Below are positions 24,450-33,393 of a stretch of DNA of 64,000 nt, piece after piece. Location of the stretch: NCBI RefSeq assembly GCF_900099765.1, contig NZ_FNDX01000019.1, positions 38,526-102,525 on the forward strand, written 5' to 3'. The position numbers and the translations under genes are program-made. This DNA comes from Paenibacillus typhae (GTDB lineage: Bacteria > Bacillota > Bacilli > Paenibacillales > Paenibacillaceae). Below the pieces are notes generated by a model. It saw only the letters and a program-made list of their open reading frames with translations. It searched no databases and was not told where the DNA came from. Numbering within the stretch: the first letter of the stretch is position 1; each line of letters starts with the position of its first letter.

Positions 24450-24788
24450 GTGGCGGATAAGTATACCTTGAATGTGAAAGTAAATCCGGATGTGGCAATG
24501 GCGCTGATAAAGGATGGAATGGGTACGGGCGCCGAGCTGCTGCACGAAGAGCTGAACGACCTTGGGGATGGACGGATGATCGGGACGCTTGTGTACGAAC
24601 GTTACTTTCTCCGCTCCGGCAATCAGGCGGCTATGGTGATTATTGCGGATAATCTGCAGGGAGTAACTAACATCCGGCTTATTTCAGCGGGGAGCTCCAA
24701 TAGTATGATTTTCAAGATCGACTGGGGTGCAGGCAAAAGCTTTGCTTCATCTGTAGCGAGGATTTTGTCCGATTATACGGTTGAATAA
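24450..24788 (+). CDS. small conserved protein, possibly DUF6054
   Basis: 112 aa, GTG start after GGGGAGAG. Sequence reads as a compact alpha/beta domain: KYTLNVKVNPDVAMALIKDG, LVYERYFLRSGNQAAMVII, LQGVTNIRLISAGSSNSM, then FASSVARILSDYTVE. It brings to mind the DUF6054 family, but that match is from memory only. No signal peptide. Followed immediately by an A-rich run and a bidirectional hairpin. Confidence 0.6.
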   Translation: MADKYTLNVKVNPDVAMALIKDGMGTGAELLHEELNDLGDGRMIGTLVYERYFLRSGNQAAMVIIADNLQGVTNIRLISAGSSNSMIFKIDWGAGKSFASSVARILSDYTVE

Positions 24789-24839
24789 AAAAAGACAGGC
24801 AGCATGTGCACGGATTTATTTGTGCGATGCTGCCTGTTT
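24787..24839. terminator. bidirectional terminator
   Basis: CAGGCAGCAT (24796-24805) pairs with ATGCTGCCTG (24827-24836). The preceding A run (24788-24793) provides a T tract on the - strand; TTT follows on the + strand. The stem overlaps the last codons of the - strand gene ending at 24816. Confidence 0.75.
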
Positions 24840-25259
24840 GCGTCTGTACGAATACATTTTCCATTGATAATGGATGAAGCAGCCGATGCAAAAGCCGAGA
24901 AGGGCGACTGTCGCGGCAATTGCCACCATGGCAGTGAAAATGGAAGCTGCAAGAGTCCAGCCGTCCAGGTAGCTGATCCATCCGCCCGCCAGGCAAAAGA
25001 CCGCAATGCTCTGGTTAAACTGCTGCTGATCATAGTCCTCTTGAAGATAAGAGGAGCGCTCTTTGCGGAGAAAATGTCCTGCCAGCTTAATGACCGGGTT
25101 ATAGCCGAACAACAGACCGGACAGGCCGGCGGCCAGCGGCAATGCAAGAATCCAGTGAGCACCTGTTAACCAGGTCAATACAACAGAAAGGACGATGAAA
25201 GCCTGATTGATTTTGACTAAGGGCCGGGGAATTCCATTGGGCTTAGCTAATTCTGCCAT
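24816..25259 (-). CDS. DUF4395 family membrane protein
   Basis: 147 aa. Begins MAELAKPNGIPRPLVKINQA; about four hydrophobic segments (VLSVVLTWLTGAHWILALPL, LSGLLFGYNPVIKLAGH, IAVFCLAGGWISYL, IAATVALLGFCIGCFIHY). The Cys pair in CIGC near the end of the last segment is typical of DUF4395. Function unknown. The start at 25259 has GAAAGGTG upstream; a longer in-frame extension to 25307 is unlikely. Confidence 0.75.
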   Translation of the reverse strand: MAELAKPNGIPRPLVKINQAFIVLSVVLTWLTGAHWILALPLAAGLSGLLFGYNPVIKLAGHFLRKERSSYLQEDYDQQQFNQSIAVFCLAGGWISYLDGWTLAASIFTAMVAIAATVALLGFCIGCFIHYQWKMYSYRRKQAASHK

Positions 25260-25465
25260 ACTAATGCACACCTTTCGTATAGGAATAATAAAATTATACT
25301 TGATCAATCATCTGCTGGCAATGTAATTCCTGTTATGACATCTGCAAAGTATGTAAACATAAGGTTAAATTTAAATTTTGAAGGATTTTGCGGTTGACAG
25401 ACGGTTTAAATTTATGGTTCTATTATATAGACCGATTGTTATAAAAGGTAAAGGAAGTGTTGAGC

Positions 25466-26035
25466 TTGTCGAACAAGCACAATACGCGTGAGGCGATTGT
25501 GGACACCGCTTCAAGATTGTTTTTTACACAGGGCTATCACGCGACCGGACTGAATCAGATTATTAAGGACAGTGACTCGCCCAAGGGATCGCTTTATTAT
25601 TACTTTCCCCGCGGGAAAGAGGAGCTGGCATTGACCTGTATCAACCGGACAAGTGAATTTGTTGCAGAGCTGCTCCGGCATTATGCGGAGAAACAGTCGA
25701 GCACAACCGCCATGATACAGGATTTTATACTGGAAGTTGCCAGGAAGGCTGAGGAAACCTCATTCGAAGGCTTTGTTCCGTTCAGCTTCTGGGTCGCCGT
25801 TGAAACCTCCTGTGTCAGTGACGAGCTGCGCTCAGCCTGCCAATCTGTCTTCAAGGACTGGCGGGATGTTATCATGCATCGTCTGCTGGAAGAAGGCGTT
25901 GATGAGCAGATTGCCTCGGATAAGGCTTCTGTTATCGTTTCATTGTATGAAGGTGCGCTGCTTCAGGCACTGACGTGCAAGAGTACACAACCGCTGCTTG
26001 CGGCGGTACAGGTTATACCAGCCATACTGGGTTAA
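25466..26035 (+). CDS. TetR family repressor (LmrA/YxaF-like)
   Basis: 189 aa. N-terminal DNA-binding domain with REAIVDTASRLFFTQGYHAT, GLNQIIKDSDSPKGSLYYYF and PRGKEELA, which closely resembles the LmrA/YxaF subgroup. The C-terminal ligand domain contains PFSFWVAVETS. Directly upstream of an LmrB-like drug exporter, so it most likely represses both. TTG at 25466 fits AAGGAAG at 25451-25457 by spacing; GTG at 25457 is too close to it. A TATAGACCGATTGTTATA element at 25426-25443 may be an operator. Confidence 0.85.
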   Translation: MSNKHNTREAIVDTASRLFFTQGYHATGLNQIIKDSDSPKGSLYYYFPRGKEELALTCINRTSEFVAELLRHYAEKQSSTTAMIQDFILEVARKAEETSFEGFVPFSFWVAVETSCVSDELRSACQSVFKDWRDVIMHRLLEEGVDEQIASDKASVIVSLYEGALLQALTCKSTQPLLAAVQVIPAILG

Positions 26036-26081
26036 GAGAAAGACAGAGAGAGAAAACTATTTAAATCAGGAGGATACAAGA

Positions 26082-27548
26082 GTGGAAGCAACAATGCAAG
26101 GCAAGCAACAACCTGAGGTTAAGAAATTTAAAACCATTCCGATTCTTGTTTCTCTGCTGCTCGCCGGCTTTATCGGGATGTTCAGTGAAACAGCGTTGAA
26201 TGTAGCACTGTCGGATTTAATGACTATACTGCAAATTACCCCGTCGACAGCACAATGGCTTACTACCGCTTATCTGCTGACTCTGGGAATTCTCGTTCCG
26301 ATTTCGGGCCTGCTGCTCCAATGGTTCACAACCAGACAGCTGTTTGTAGCCGCGCTAAGCTTCTCGATCTTGGGAACCTTTATTGCCGCAATGGCACCGA
26401 CCTTTGAGGTTCTGCTGCTTGCACGCGTGGTGCAGGCAATGGGTACAGCTCTGCTGCTGCCGCTGATGTTCAACACCATACTGGTTATTATCCCGCCTGA
26501 AAAAAGAGGCGGAGCGATGGGGCTTATCGGTCTTGTAATTATGGTTGCGCCTGCGATCGGACCGACGATTGCCGGTCTGCTGATCTCCAACCTGACCTGG
26601 CACTGGATCTTCTGGCTGTCACTTCCGTTCCTTGTAACGTCCCTGATCTGCGGCATTTTCTTCATGCAAAATGTATCTGAGGTTACCAAGCCGAAGATTG
26701 ATGTGCTGTCGATTATCCTGTCCTCCGCCGGATTCGGCGGTATCGTATTCGGATTCAGTAGCGCCGGTGAAGAAGGCGGCTGGGGCAGTACCAAGGTTAT
26801 TGCTGCAATTGCTGTAGGTGTAATTGCGCTTGTGCTATTCGTCATCCGCCAGATGACGATGAAACAGCCGATGATCAACCTGCGTGCTTTTAAATTCCCG
26901 ATGTTTACGGTAGCTGTGTTGATGATCTTTATCTGTATGATGATCATTCTTTCCTCCATGCTGATTCTTCCGATGTATCTTCAGCAGGGTCAGGGCTACT
27001 CAGCATTCAAAGCAGGTCTCCTGCTCTTGCCTGGCGGTATTATCAATGGTCTGATGTCACCGATTATGGGTCGTTTGTTCGATAAATACGGTCCGAAATG
27101 GCTTGTTATTCCGGGTCTGGTAGTTGTGGCTGTATCGCTGTGGTTCTTCTCCAGTATTACCGCTACATCGACCGTTATTTTCGTAATCGTGCTGCACAGC
27201 GCGCTGATGATCGGGATTTCGATGATCATGATGCCTGCACAAACAAACGGCATCAATCAGCTGCCGCTGGAGTACTATCCTCACGGTACGGCAATCATGA
27301 ACACACTGCAGCAGGTTGCCGGTGCGATCGGTACTGCGCTCGCTGTCAGCATCATGACTTCCGGTACGAAGAGCTACATGGAAACTGTGACCGACACTAC
27401 CAACCCGCTGAATGGTCTGGCTGCTTTCACCCATGGGGTGCAAAATGCTTTTGTATTCGGAATGGTGATGGCCGTTATCGGATTGATCATAGCATTCTTC
27501 ATTAAACGTGTCGTTGTACAGCATAAGACTCAGGCACCGATGCACTAA
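26082..27548 (+). CDS. MFS multidrug exporter (DHA2/LmrB-like)
   Basis: 488 aa from a GTG start set by AGGAGG at 26068-26073. About 14 membrane segments, as in DHA2 transporters. Motif LQITPSTAQWLTTAYLLTLG near the start, LARVVQAMGTALLLPLMFN in TM4/5, and MIMMPAQTNGINQLP later are LmrB/EmrB-like. Proton-driven export of drugs is expected (lincomycin-type in B. subtilis LmrB). Forms a two-gene unit with the TetR regulator 46 bp upstream; terminator at 27587-27620. Confidence 0.88.
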   Translation: MEATMQGKQQPEVKKFKTIPILVSLLLAGFIGMFSETALNVALSDLMTILQITPSTAQWLTTAYLLTLGILVPISGLLLQWFTTRQLFVAALSFSILGTFIAAMAPTFEVLLLARVVQAMGTALLLPLMFNTILVIIPPEKRGGAMGLIGLVIMVAPAIGPTIAGLLISNLTWHWIFWLSLPFLVTSLICGIFFMQNVSEVTKPKIDVLSIILSSAGFGGIVFGFSSAGEEGGWGSTKVIAAIAVGVIALVLFVIRQMTMKQPMINLRAFKFPMFTVAVLMIFICMMIILSSMLILPMYLQQGQGYSAFKAGLLLLPGGIINGLMSPIMGRLFDKYGPKWLVIPGLVVVAVSLWFFSSITATSTVIFVIVLHSALMIGISMIMMPAQTNGINQLPLEYYPHGTAIMNTLQQVAGAIGTALAVSIMTSGTKSYMETVTDTTNPLNGLAAFTHGVQNAFVFGMVMAVIGLIIAFFIKRVVVQHKTQAPMH

Positions 27549-27586
27549 TCGTCTTTTTTGTAAGTAACCAAAAATAATCAAATTTT

Positions 27587-27620
27587 AAAGGCATATCCGT
27601 AAATGGATATGTCTTTTTTT
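27587..27620 (+). terminator. Rho-independent terminator
   Basis: AAAGGCATATCC pairs with GGATATGTCTTT around GTAAAT, followed by T residues. Confidence 0.85.
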
Positions 27621-27699
27621 ACTGCCCAACTTTATAATGAGATCGTATACTAAGCAGCCGGGAGGATGAAATGGAATAAAGAAAGGGGCAACATGAGGC

Positions 27700-28470
27700 A
27701 TGAAGCAGATTTTTAACAGGAAAAAGATTAGTGTGTTAAGCCCGATTGTCTGTGCAGCCTTGCTGTCCGTTTTGACTACGAATCAGGCATCGGCACAGGC
27801 CACAACCGGTCAGGATACAGTGTGGAAACCGGCAATCAACAAGGTTGTCAAAAAGGACAAGCTGCCCTCCGGCTTCGTATATCTTGATGAGGTTATTCCG
27901 GAAGCGCAATATCAAATCCGCTATTACGGCAAATATAATTTTACCGGTGCACCGGTCAGCGGATATAAGGCACCACTGGCTATCTCTACCTCCAAAGCGG
28001 CAAATGCCCTGAAAAAAGTGAGTGATGATCTTTCAGCGAAAGGTTATATTCTAAGAATCTATGATGCCTACCGTCCGCAAAAGGCGGTCAACCGCTTTGT
28101 TGCCTGGTCCCTTGATGCTTCAGATATTAAGAATAAGGCCCTGTATTATCCTGAGCTCGATAAGCGTAACCTGTTCAAGCTGGGGTTCATATCCAGAAAA
28201 TCGGGGCATTCGAGGGGCAGTACCATTGATCTGACGCTGGCCGACAAAAAAACGGGCACCCTGGTGGATATGGGCAGCCCGTATGATTTCTTTGGTGACA
28301 TTTCTTATTACAATACCACATTGGTCAGCACCGCACAGCATCAGAACCGCAAAATCCTGAAGGATGTTATGGTCAGGCAGGGATTTAAGCCGTATGCCAA
28401 GGAATGGTGGCATTTTACCCTGATTAAAGAGCCTTATCCGGCAACCTATTTTGATTTTAATGTGGAGTAG
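27700..28470 (+). CDS. secreted D-Ala-D-Ala dipeptidase (VanX/DdpX-like, M15D)
   Basis: 256 aa with a signal peptide (KKISVLSPIVCAALLSVLTT, cleavage near AQA at 31-33). Zinc and catalytic residues of the VanX group are present: Arg125 in YDAYRP, His170 and Asp177 in SGHSRGSTIDLTL, Glu235 and His238 in EWWHF. Hydrolyses D-Ala-D-Ala dipeptide. The exported form and lack of vanH/vanA genes nearby argue for cell-wall turnover rather than vancomycin resistance. Monocistronic; convergent with the iron lipoprotein gene 22 bp away. Confidence 0.88.
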   Translation: MKQIFNRKKISVLSPIVCAALLSVLTTNQASAQATTGQDTVWKPAINKVVKKDKLPSGFVYLDEVIPEAQYQIRYYGKYNFTGAPVSGYKAPLAISTSKAANALKKVSDDLSAKGYILRIYDAYRPQKAVNRFVAWSLDASDIKNKALYYPELDKRNLFKLGFISRKSGHSRGSTIDLTLADKKTGTLVDMGSPYDFFGDISYYNTTLVSTAQHQNRKILKDVMVRQGFKPYAKEWWHFTLIKEPYPATYFDFNVE

Positions 28471-28492
28471 AGCTGATTAATAGTCAAAAGGA

Positions 28493-29503
28493 TTATTGTT
28501 GTGCCATTAACACGGGCAGCTCCTCAAGCAGGCGTGTCCGGGTGATCAGATCATCAAAGTTCCATTTGCTGTCAGTAACGTACACATGGCCATTCTTCAC
28601 CGCCGGAATGGTCTTCCAGATTGGCCCATCCATTAATTCCTTAACGGCGGCGGAGGTTTCCGCCGTCTCATCACCAAGTACAAACACTTCATCTCCGGCA
28701 TATTCAGCCAGAACCTCAGCCGAAATTTCCGCAAACCGTTCGTCCTTGCCGATCATTTCCTGAACTCTTGGGGAAGGCTTGAAGCCCAGCATATCATACA
28801 GCGATACTGAAATTCCCTGATGACCCATCACATAGAGTGTCTTACCGAGCTGCAGATAGATTGTAGCCGTGTCTCCGGAGCCGAGATCCAGCTTCAGCTG
28901 ATCCTTGACCGCCGCTGCCTTGGTTTCATATTCAGTTATTTTCTGTTCGGCCAGCTCCTGTTTACCGAGCGCGTGGGCAATCTGCCGCAGCCGTTCAAAA
29001 GTGCCGCCTTCACCGATTACCACCGTGGGAGCAATCGCAGAAACCGACTCAATAGCCGATTCATCCCAGTCATTATAAAGGATCAGGTCAGGATTTAGAG
29101 CCACTATCTTCTCCAGTGACGGGGGATAACCGATATCCTCGATCCCTTCGAGCAGATCAGGGTAGGAAACCTGTGTCCCGATAACGCTGAGACTGGCTCC
29201 GGCCGGTTTCACATCCAGGGCGAGCAGATCACCGGGATCACTGCCGATATAGACAATCCGCTGGGGATCGGCCGGAATCTCAATTTGACGGTCCTTGGCA
29301 TCGGTAAAGCTCCTGGTTTCGCCAGTGCCGGCAGTCTGGGCTGCAGTTGCCTGAGCAGATTCAGCGGTTTGTGCCGGATTTGCTGTAGCTGATGCATTAG
29401 CAGCCTCCGGGCTGTTATTCGTGCTGCTGCCGCATGCGGCCACCAGCAATACAATGAGAATCGCGGTGCACAGCAATGAACTGTACCTTTTTAAAGTAGA
29501 CAT
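28493..29503 (-). CDS. iron-siderophore ABC transporter substrate-binding lipoprotein
   Basis: 336 aa. Lipobox LLVAAC with Cys24; a Ser/Thr/Ala/Gln-rich linker (25-65); then a class III (FecB/FhuD-type) binding fold with ADPQRIVYIGSDPGDLLAL, ALNPDLILYNDWDES and GHVYVTDSKWNFDD. Captures ferric-siderophore or heme at the cell surface. No permease or ATPase genes lie nearby, so it must share those of another system. A perfect Fur box sits just upstream. Confidence 0.88.
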   Translation of the reverse strand: MSTLKRYSSLLCTAILIVLLVAACGSSTNNSPEAANASATANPAQTAESAQATAAQTAGTGETRSFTDAKDRQIEIPADPQRIVYIGSDPGDLLALDVKPAGASLSVIGTQVSYPDLLEGIEDIGYPPSLEKIVALNPDLILYNDWDESAIESVSAIAPTVVIGEGGTFERLRQIAHALGKQELAEQKITEYETKAAAVKDQLKLDLGSGDTATIYLQLGKTLYVMGHQGISVSLYDMLGFKPSPRVQEMIGKDERFAEISAEVLAEYAGDEVFVLGDETAETSAAVKELMDGPIWKTIPAVKNGHVYVTDSKWNFDDLITRTRLLEELPVLMAQQ

Positions 29504-29522
29504 GATGAACCCCTTTCTATTT

Positions 29523-29542
29523 AATAATGATAATCATTATCA
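29523..29542 (-). promoter_or_regulatory. Fur box
   Basis: TGATAAT-C-ATTATCA (29528-29542) is a perfect 7-1-7 Fur inverted repeat. The 19 bases 29523-29541 match the classical Fur consensus at all but the first position. It lies 20-40 bp upstream of the iron-binding lipoprotein gene and predicts repression when iron is plentiful. Confidence 0.9.
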
Positions 29543-29738
29543 CTTGAAATGAATTTATCATATCTGTTCCTTATGCACAATACACTCGTCCTTAAAGAAT
29601 AGAATTTTAATACTCTATCTGAGCGTGTTTTACACGAAACGGGTTACTACTGCCGGGGAATCGGTTATTGTTAACTATAAGACTATTCCCTGCAGGCAGC
29701 GTGCATAATAATTCTAATACAGGAGAGGTGTGATCGGG

Positions 29739-30509
29739 ATGAAGAGCAGAGTCGCAGCCGTTATCCTTAGTATTCTGTTATTGGCAGCAGGAACAGGGTT
29801 ATGGACAGTTAATGAGGCAAAAGCAGCCGGAAGCCTGAGTGTTGTTGTTAACGGACAAGCCCTGCAGCTGGCAGATTCGTCTACTTACAAAAACGGTGCA
29901 AATGTATGGGTACCCTTGCGGGAAGTCGCTGAGGCGCTGAAGTACAAGATCACTTATGAAGGAAGCAGTGGTACGGTAAAGTTAAGCCGGGTAAACGAGG
30001 TAATCGAATTTAAGCTAAGCAGCCGGGAAATCTTACTGGCCGACAAGCAAAAGGTATCTTATGAAGGCTCTATTGAAACCAGACAGGGACGGCTGTATGT
30101 GCCGCTGTCTTTTCTGGCCTCTATCGGACTGGTTGCCGGGTACAATCCGGCAGATAATCGGGCAGAGATTTATTCGCCTGAAGTAACAGCAGGAGCAGTG
30201 ACCACGTTGCTTGCAACAGGCCAGTATGAGGAGCTGCAAAAAAGGTATATCGGAGGCAGCAGCAGCCAGGCTCTTGCCCTGCCGGTGATCCGGCAGAATT
30301 GGGAGCAGGTTGCTGGCGTTGCGGGGAACTATCTCGGGGTTAAATCTGCTGTCAGTGAGCGGAAAGAGGATACATTCATTATTCAGAGCACACTTACCTT
30401 CTCTGCGTCAGAGGCTGTATTGACGCTGATTGTAGACAGTACCGGTAAATTGACCGGGCTGAAGCTTGCGCCGGCTGCGGCTGTGAAGGCTGTGGCAGAT
30501 CAGCAGTAA
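29739..30509 (+). CDS. secreted copper-amine-oxidase-like N-domain protein
   Basis: 256 aa with signal peptide (VAAVILSILLLAAGTGLWTV, cleavage near AKA). Residues about 35-145 form the copper amine oxidase N-terminal-like domain (VVVNGQALQL, NVWVPLREVAEAL, GRLYVPLSFLAS), common in Paenibacillus exported proteins and not catalytic. Residues 150-256 resemble a DUF3887-type domain (VTTLLATGQYEELQKRY, then beta strands). Role unknown, probably envelope-associated. AGGAGAGG at 29722-29729 supports the ATG at 29739 over the GTG at 29730. Confidence 0.75.
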   Translation: MKSRVAAVILSILLLAAGTGLWTVNEAKAAGSLSVVVNGQALQLADSSTYKNGANVWVPLREVAEALKYKITYEGSSGTVKLSRVNEVIEFKLSSREILLADKQKVSYEGSIETRQGRLYVPLSFLASIGLVAGYNPADNRAEIYSPEVTAGAVTTLLATGQYEELQKRYIGGSSSQALALPVIRQNWEQVAGVAGNYLGVKSAVSERKEDTFIIQSTLTFSASEAVLTLIVDSTGKLTGLKLAPAAAVKAVADQQ

Positions 30510-30543
30510 ATACAGATTCTCTGATCGAAAAGGAGATTAAGAA

Positions 30544-30575
30544 AACAGCCCCGGAGGCTTCCTACCGGGGCTGTT
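30544..30575. terminator. bidirectional terminator
   Basis: AACAGCCCCGG pairs with CCGGGGCTGTT (11 bp), between convergent genes. The A run on the left gives a T tract for the - strand. Confidence 0.8.
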
Positions 30576-30586
30576 CGTGTAACATT

Positions 30587-31498
30587 TTATAAATCTGCCC
30601 TGCGTTTCTTGAAGCTGCGCAGCGGGTGAGGTGCTGCAGGCATTTTGCCCAGCAGCTCGGAAGCGACTATACCGAGCATTACCAGGGCAGCACCAGCGTA
30701 GCCCTGCATCGACAGCTGCTCCCCGGCGAACCAGTAACCAAAGAAAGCGGCGAATACCGGCTCCAGTGAGAAGATCAATCCGGTGCGTGTCGGAGTCGTG
30801 TACTGCTGGGCAACGGGCTGCAGGATGAAGCCGCAGGCGCTGCAGAGTATACCGAGGGCCAGAATAGCAATCCATCCGGGCATGGAGGACGGCAGAGCAG
30901 GCGTTTCAAATATAGCGGATAATACAAGCGCATAGCCGCCTGCGAACCCCAGCTGGAGAATACCGATATTCAGGGAGTCACAGCGCTTGACGGCTTTAGA
31001 GGTGTGCAGAATCTGCACGGCATAGAACAGGGCGGCCAGGATGCAGAGGAAATCACCGGGCCGGATATGCAGTGAGCCGTTCAGCGTGAGCAGCCCGATG
31101 CCTGCGATTGCAAGAAAAGCGCCGAAAATTTGCGGCGGGGAGACCTTTTTGCGAAAGACAAGGACTTCTAACAGCGGCACAAACACTACGGTCAGCGCAA
31201 CCAGGAAACCGGCATTGGAGGTTGTGGTTGTCTGGAGCCCGAAGGTGATGCAGGTAAATACGCCAAGCAGCAGAAAACCTAATAATGCCCCGTATTTTAA
31301 CGTCTGCCTATTAATGCTTCTTAGCCGTTTATGAAACAGAAATGCCGCCAGTATAAAGGCGAGGCCGAAACGCAGAGCGATCAGATTAAACTCCCCCATA
31401 GAATCGAGACCCATTTTCATGAAAATGTAGGAGGAACCCCAGAACAGCGTTACCATTATGAGCAGCAGCTCGGCCTTTAGCGGCTTCATTCGTATCAT
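30587..31498 (-). CDS. EamA/DMT family transporter
   Basis: 303 aa with ten membrane segments in two EamA repeats (first repeat begins ELLLIMVTLFWGSSYIFMK; second around GDFLCILAALFYAVQIL). Typical of drug/metabolite exporters for amino acids or other small molecules; substrate unknown. Several ATGs are possible (31519, 31504, 31498, 31489); AAAAAGG fits 31498 best, but the choice is uncertain. Divergent from a LysR gene that probably controls it. Confidence 0.82.
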   Translation of the reverse strand: MIRMKPLKAELLLIMVTLFWGSSYIFMKMGLDSMGEFNLIALRFGLAFILAAFLFHKRLRSINRQTLKYGALLGFLLLGVFTCITFGLQTTTTSNAGFLVALTVVFVPLLEVLVFRKKVSPPQIFGAFLAIAGIGLLTLNGSLHIRPGDFLCILAALFYAVQILHTSKAVKRCDSLNIGILQLGFAGGYALVLSAIFETPALPSSMPGWIAILALGILCSACGFILQPVAQQYTTPTRTGLIFSLEPVFAAFFGYWFAGEQLSMQGYAGAALVMLGIVASELLGKMPAAPHPLRSFKKRRADL

Positions 31499-31616
31499 CA
31501 GCATCCTTTTTCTTATCATGTGAGTATAGTATAATACTGCCAAAACCATAAGTTAACTGAATGTTTATCATGGTATACATGAGAAAGATTCATATATGGT
31601 ACAGGAGCTGATTTTT

Positions 31617-32495
31617 ATGAGTCTTAGCAAATATGAGGTGTTCTTGAGCGTAGTGGAGCTGGGGAGTTTAACGAGAGCGGCTGAAGTGCTGGGTTTTACA
31701 CAGTCGGGAATCAGCCACACCATCAGCAGCCTGGAAAATGAGTTTGGTTTCCCTTTGCTGCTCAGAAGCCGTTCCGGTGTAAAGCTTACTGGGGGCGGGG
31801 AGCAGGTGGTTCCGGCGATGCGGGAAATCCTCAAGTGGAATGAGCAGCTTAAGCAGCAGGTTGCCGATATTCACGGGCTTGAGACCGGGACGATTACGAT
31901 CGGCACCTTCACCAGCGTGTCTGTATATTGGCTGCCGGGTATGATTAAGGAGTTCCGCAAGGAATATCCGTATATTGAATTCAAGCTGATGGAAGGAGGG
32001 TACTACGAAATTGAACAGTGGATCGAGTCGGGGATGATTGACTGCGGATTCATTTCTTTGCCTACGCGGGACAAATTCGAGGTGTTTCCGCTGAAGCAGG
32101 ACCGTATGCTCGCGGTTCTCTCCAGAGAGCACCCGCTGTCGAATGCTCCCTACATGCCGCTTGCGCAGATCGCTCATGAGGACTTTATCATCCAGAAGCC
32201 GGGCTCCGACTATGATGCGAGACGGGTGCTGGACAAGGCGGGAATTAAGCCCAATATTAAATTTACCGTAGGCGACGATTCGGCGATTATTGCCATGGTA
32301 GAGAACGGGCTGGGCATCAGCATTCTGCCGGAAATGATCATCACCCGCCAGAACCATAATGTAGCCATGCTGGAGCTGGAGGAGCGCAGCTTTCGCTCGC
32401 TGGGAATAGCGGTTCATTCGCTAAAATATGCTTCGCCTGCCACTCGCAGATTTCTTAAGCATGCGCAGGAGTGGCTGAAACAGGAACCGGGGTGA
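31617..32495 (+). CDS. LysR family transcriptional regulator
   Basis: 292 aa. N-terminal helix-turn-helix: KYEVFLSVVELGSLTRAAEV, GFTQSGISHTISSLENEFG. The effector-binding domain follows from about 90 (TGTITIGTFTSVSVYWLPGM). AGGAG at about 31602-31607 favours the ATG at 31617. Divergent from the EamA transporter, with about 118 bp between, the classical LysR layout in which the regulator controls its neighbour. Inducer unknown. Confidence 0.88.
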   Translation: MSLSKYEVFLSVVELGSLTRAAEVLGFTQSGISHTISSLENEFGFPLLLRSRSGVKLTGGGEQVVPAMREILKWNEQLKQQVADIHGLETGTITIGTFTSVSVYWLPGMIKEFRKEYPYIEFKLMEGGYYEIEQWIESGMIDCGFISLPTRDKFEVFPLKQDRMLAVLSREHPLSNAPYMPLAQIAHEDFIIQKPGSDYDARRVLDKAGIKPNIKFTVGDDSAIIAMVENGLGISILPEMIITRQNHNVAMLELEERSFRSLGIAVHSLKYASPATRRFLKHAQEWLKQEPG

Positions 32496-32644
32496 TCTAC
32501 TGTTAGACTAGAGAGAAGGGAAACAACATAATTAATAAAAGCTAATGAAAAAAGAAAAAAATAGCACATTCTGCTAATTGGCAAGCATATGAATGCCAGA
32601 GTGAACAGTCTGTGCTTCTTTTATGTTTATTTATACAACAGAAA

Positions 32645-33358
32645 TTATTTTACTGCTAATTGAGTTTCAATAGCTTCAGCCAATGTTTCATATGAAGAAT
32701 CCAGTAAAAGTTCTCCATTAACCATGAATTGCGGGGTTCCATTTACTCCAAAATGTCCAGCAGTTTTATAGTCTTCCTTTACATCTAACATATATTCATG
32801 AGCTTTAAAATTTTTTTCAAATAGACTGTAGTCAATGCCGCTTATATTTTCTTTTACAAATTTCAATAGAAAATCTTGAGTTGCCCATATTTGTGTTTCA
32901 TCACCTTGTTGATCATAGAGTTTATCATAAAAATCCCAAAATATGGAGTTACTTTGATTAGCAATCGCTTCTCCGGCACTAGCAGCCAGAATAGAATCAC
33001 GGTCAATAAATGCATAATTAATAAAAAATAGTTCTGCTTTACCAGTATCAATAAATTCCTTTTTCAGTTTTGACCAATTGAGCTCCTTCCATTTTTTACA
33101 TGCGGGACATTTGAAGTCTGCAAACTCAACTATTTTAACCTTAGCATCAGATTTACCAAGATGGGGTTGCTTTTCGTATTTCAATCCTTCAACATTATAC
33201 GTACCTTTTATTTCAGTGTAATTGGGCATTTCCTCAAGTGCGGAGATTTTTGATGAATTATTATTAAAGATAATAACAGTCAATAAAAGAATTACAGAAA
33301 TGGCTAACAAGGTGATAATATAGTAAGATGTTCTGCTACGGAATTCTCTCTTAGTCAT
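32645..33358 (-). CDS. membrane-anchored DsbA-like thiol oxidase (BdbD-like)
   Basis: 237 aa. One N-terminal membrane segment (about 12-31) with the rest outside the cell. Thioredoxin-like DsbA fold with active site Cys84-Pro-Ala-Cys87 in FADFKCPACKKW, and the cis-Pro loop FGVNGTPQFMVNG. Makes disulfide bonds in exported proteins; it normally needs a BdbC/DsbB partner, which is not in the window. Distinctly AT-rich like the next two genes, suggesting acquisition together. One neighbour, the interrupted gene at 34840-35937, would encode a secreted protein with a close Cys pair. Confidence 0.88.
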   Translation of the reverse strand: MTKREFRSRTSYYIITLLAISVILLLTVIIFNNNSSKISALEEMPNYTEIKGTYNVEGLKYEKQPHLGKSDAKVKIVEFADFKCPACKKWKELNWSKLKKEFIDTGKAELFFINYAFIDRDSILAASAGEAIANQSNSIFWDFYDKLYDQQGDETQIWATQDFLLKFVKENISGIDYSLFEKNFKAHEYMLDVKEDYKTAGHFGVNGTPQFMVNGELLLDSSYETLAEAIETQLAVK

Positions 33359-33393
33359 CTATAAACGGCCTCGCTTCTTTCATATAATTAAAC

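Noticed and set aside
27700..28470. VanX-like gene as part of a vancomycin-resistance cluster
   Set aside because: No vanH, vanA/B ligase or VanRS genes nearby, and the protein has a signal peptide, pointing to wall metabolism.
30820..31334. + strand frames opposite the EamA transporter
   Set aside because: Antisense shadows of a ten-segment membrane protein; no ribosome site and no homology recognised.
32563..32622. AGCACA and TGTGCT pairing downstream of the LysR gene as a terminator
   Set aside because: Large open loop and only six outer pairs; too weak to call without folding calculations.
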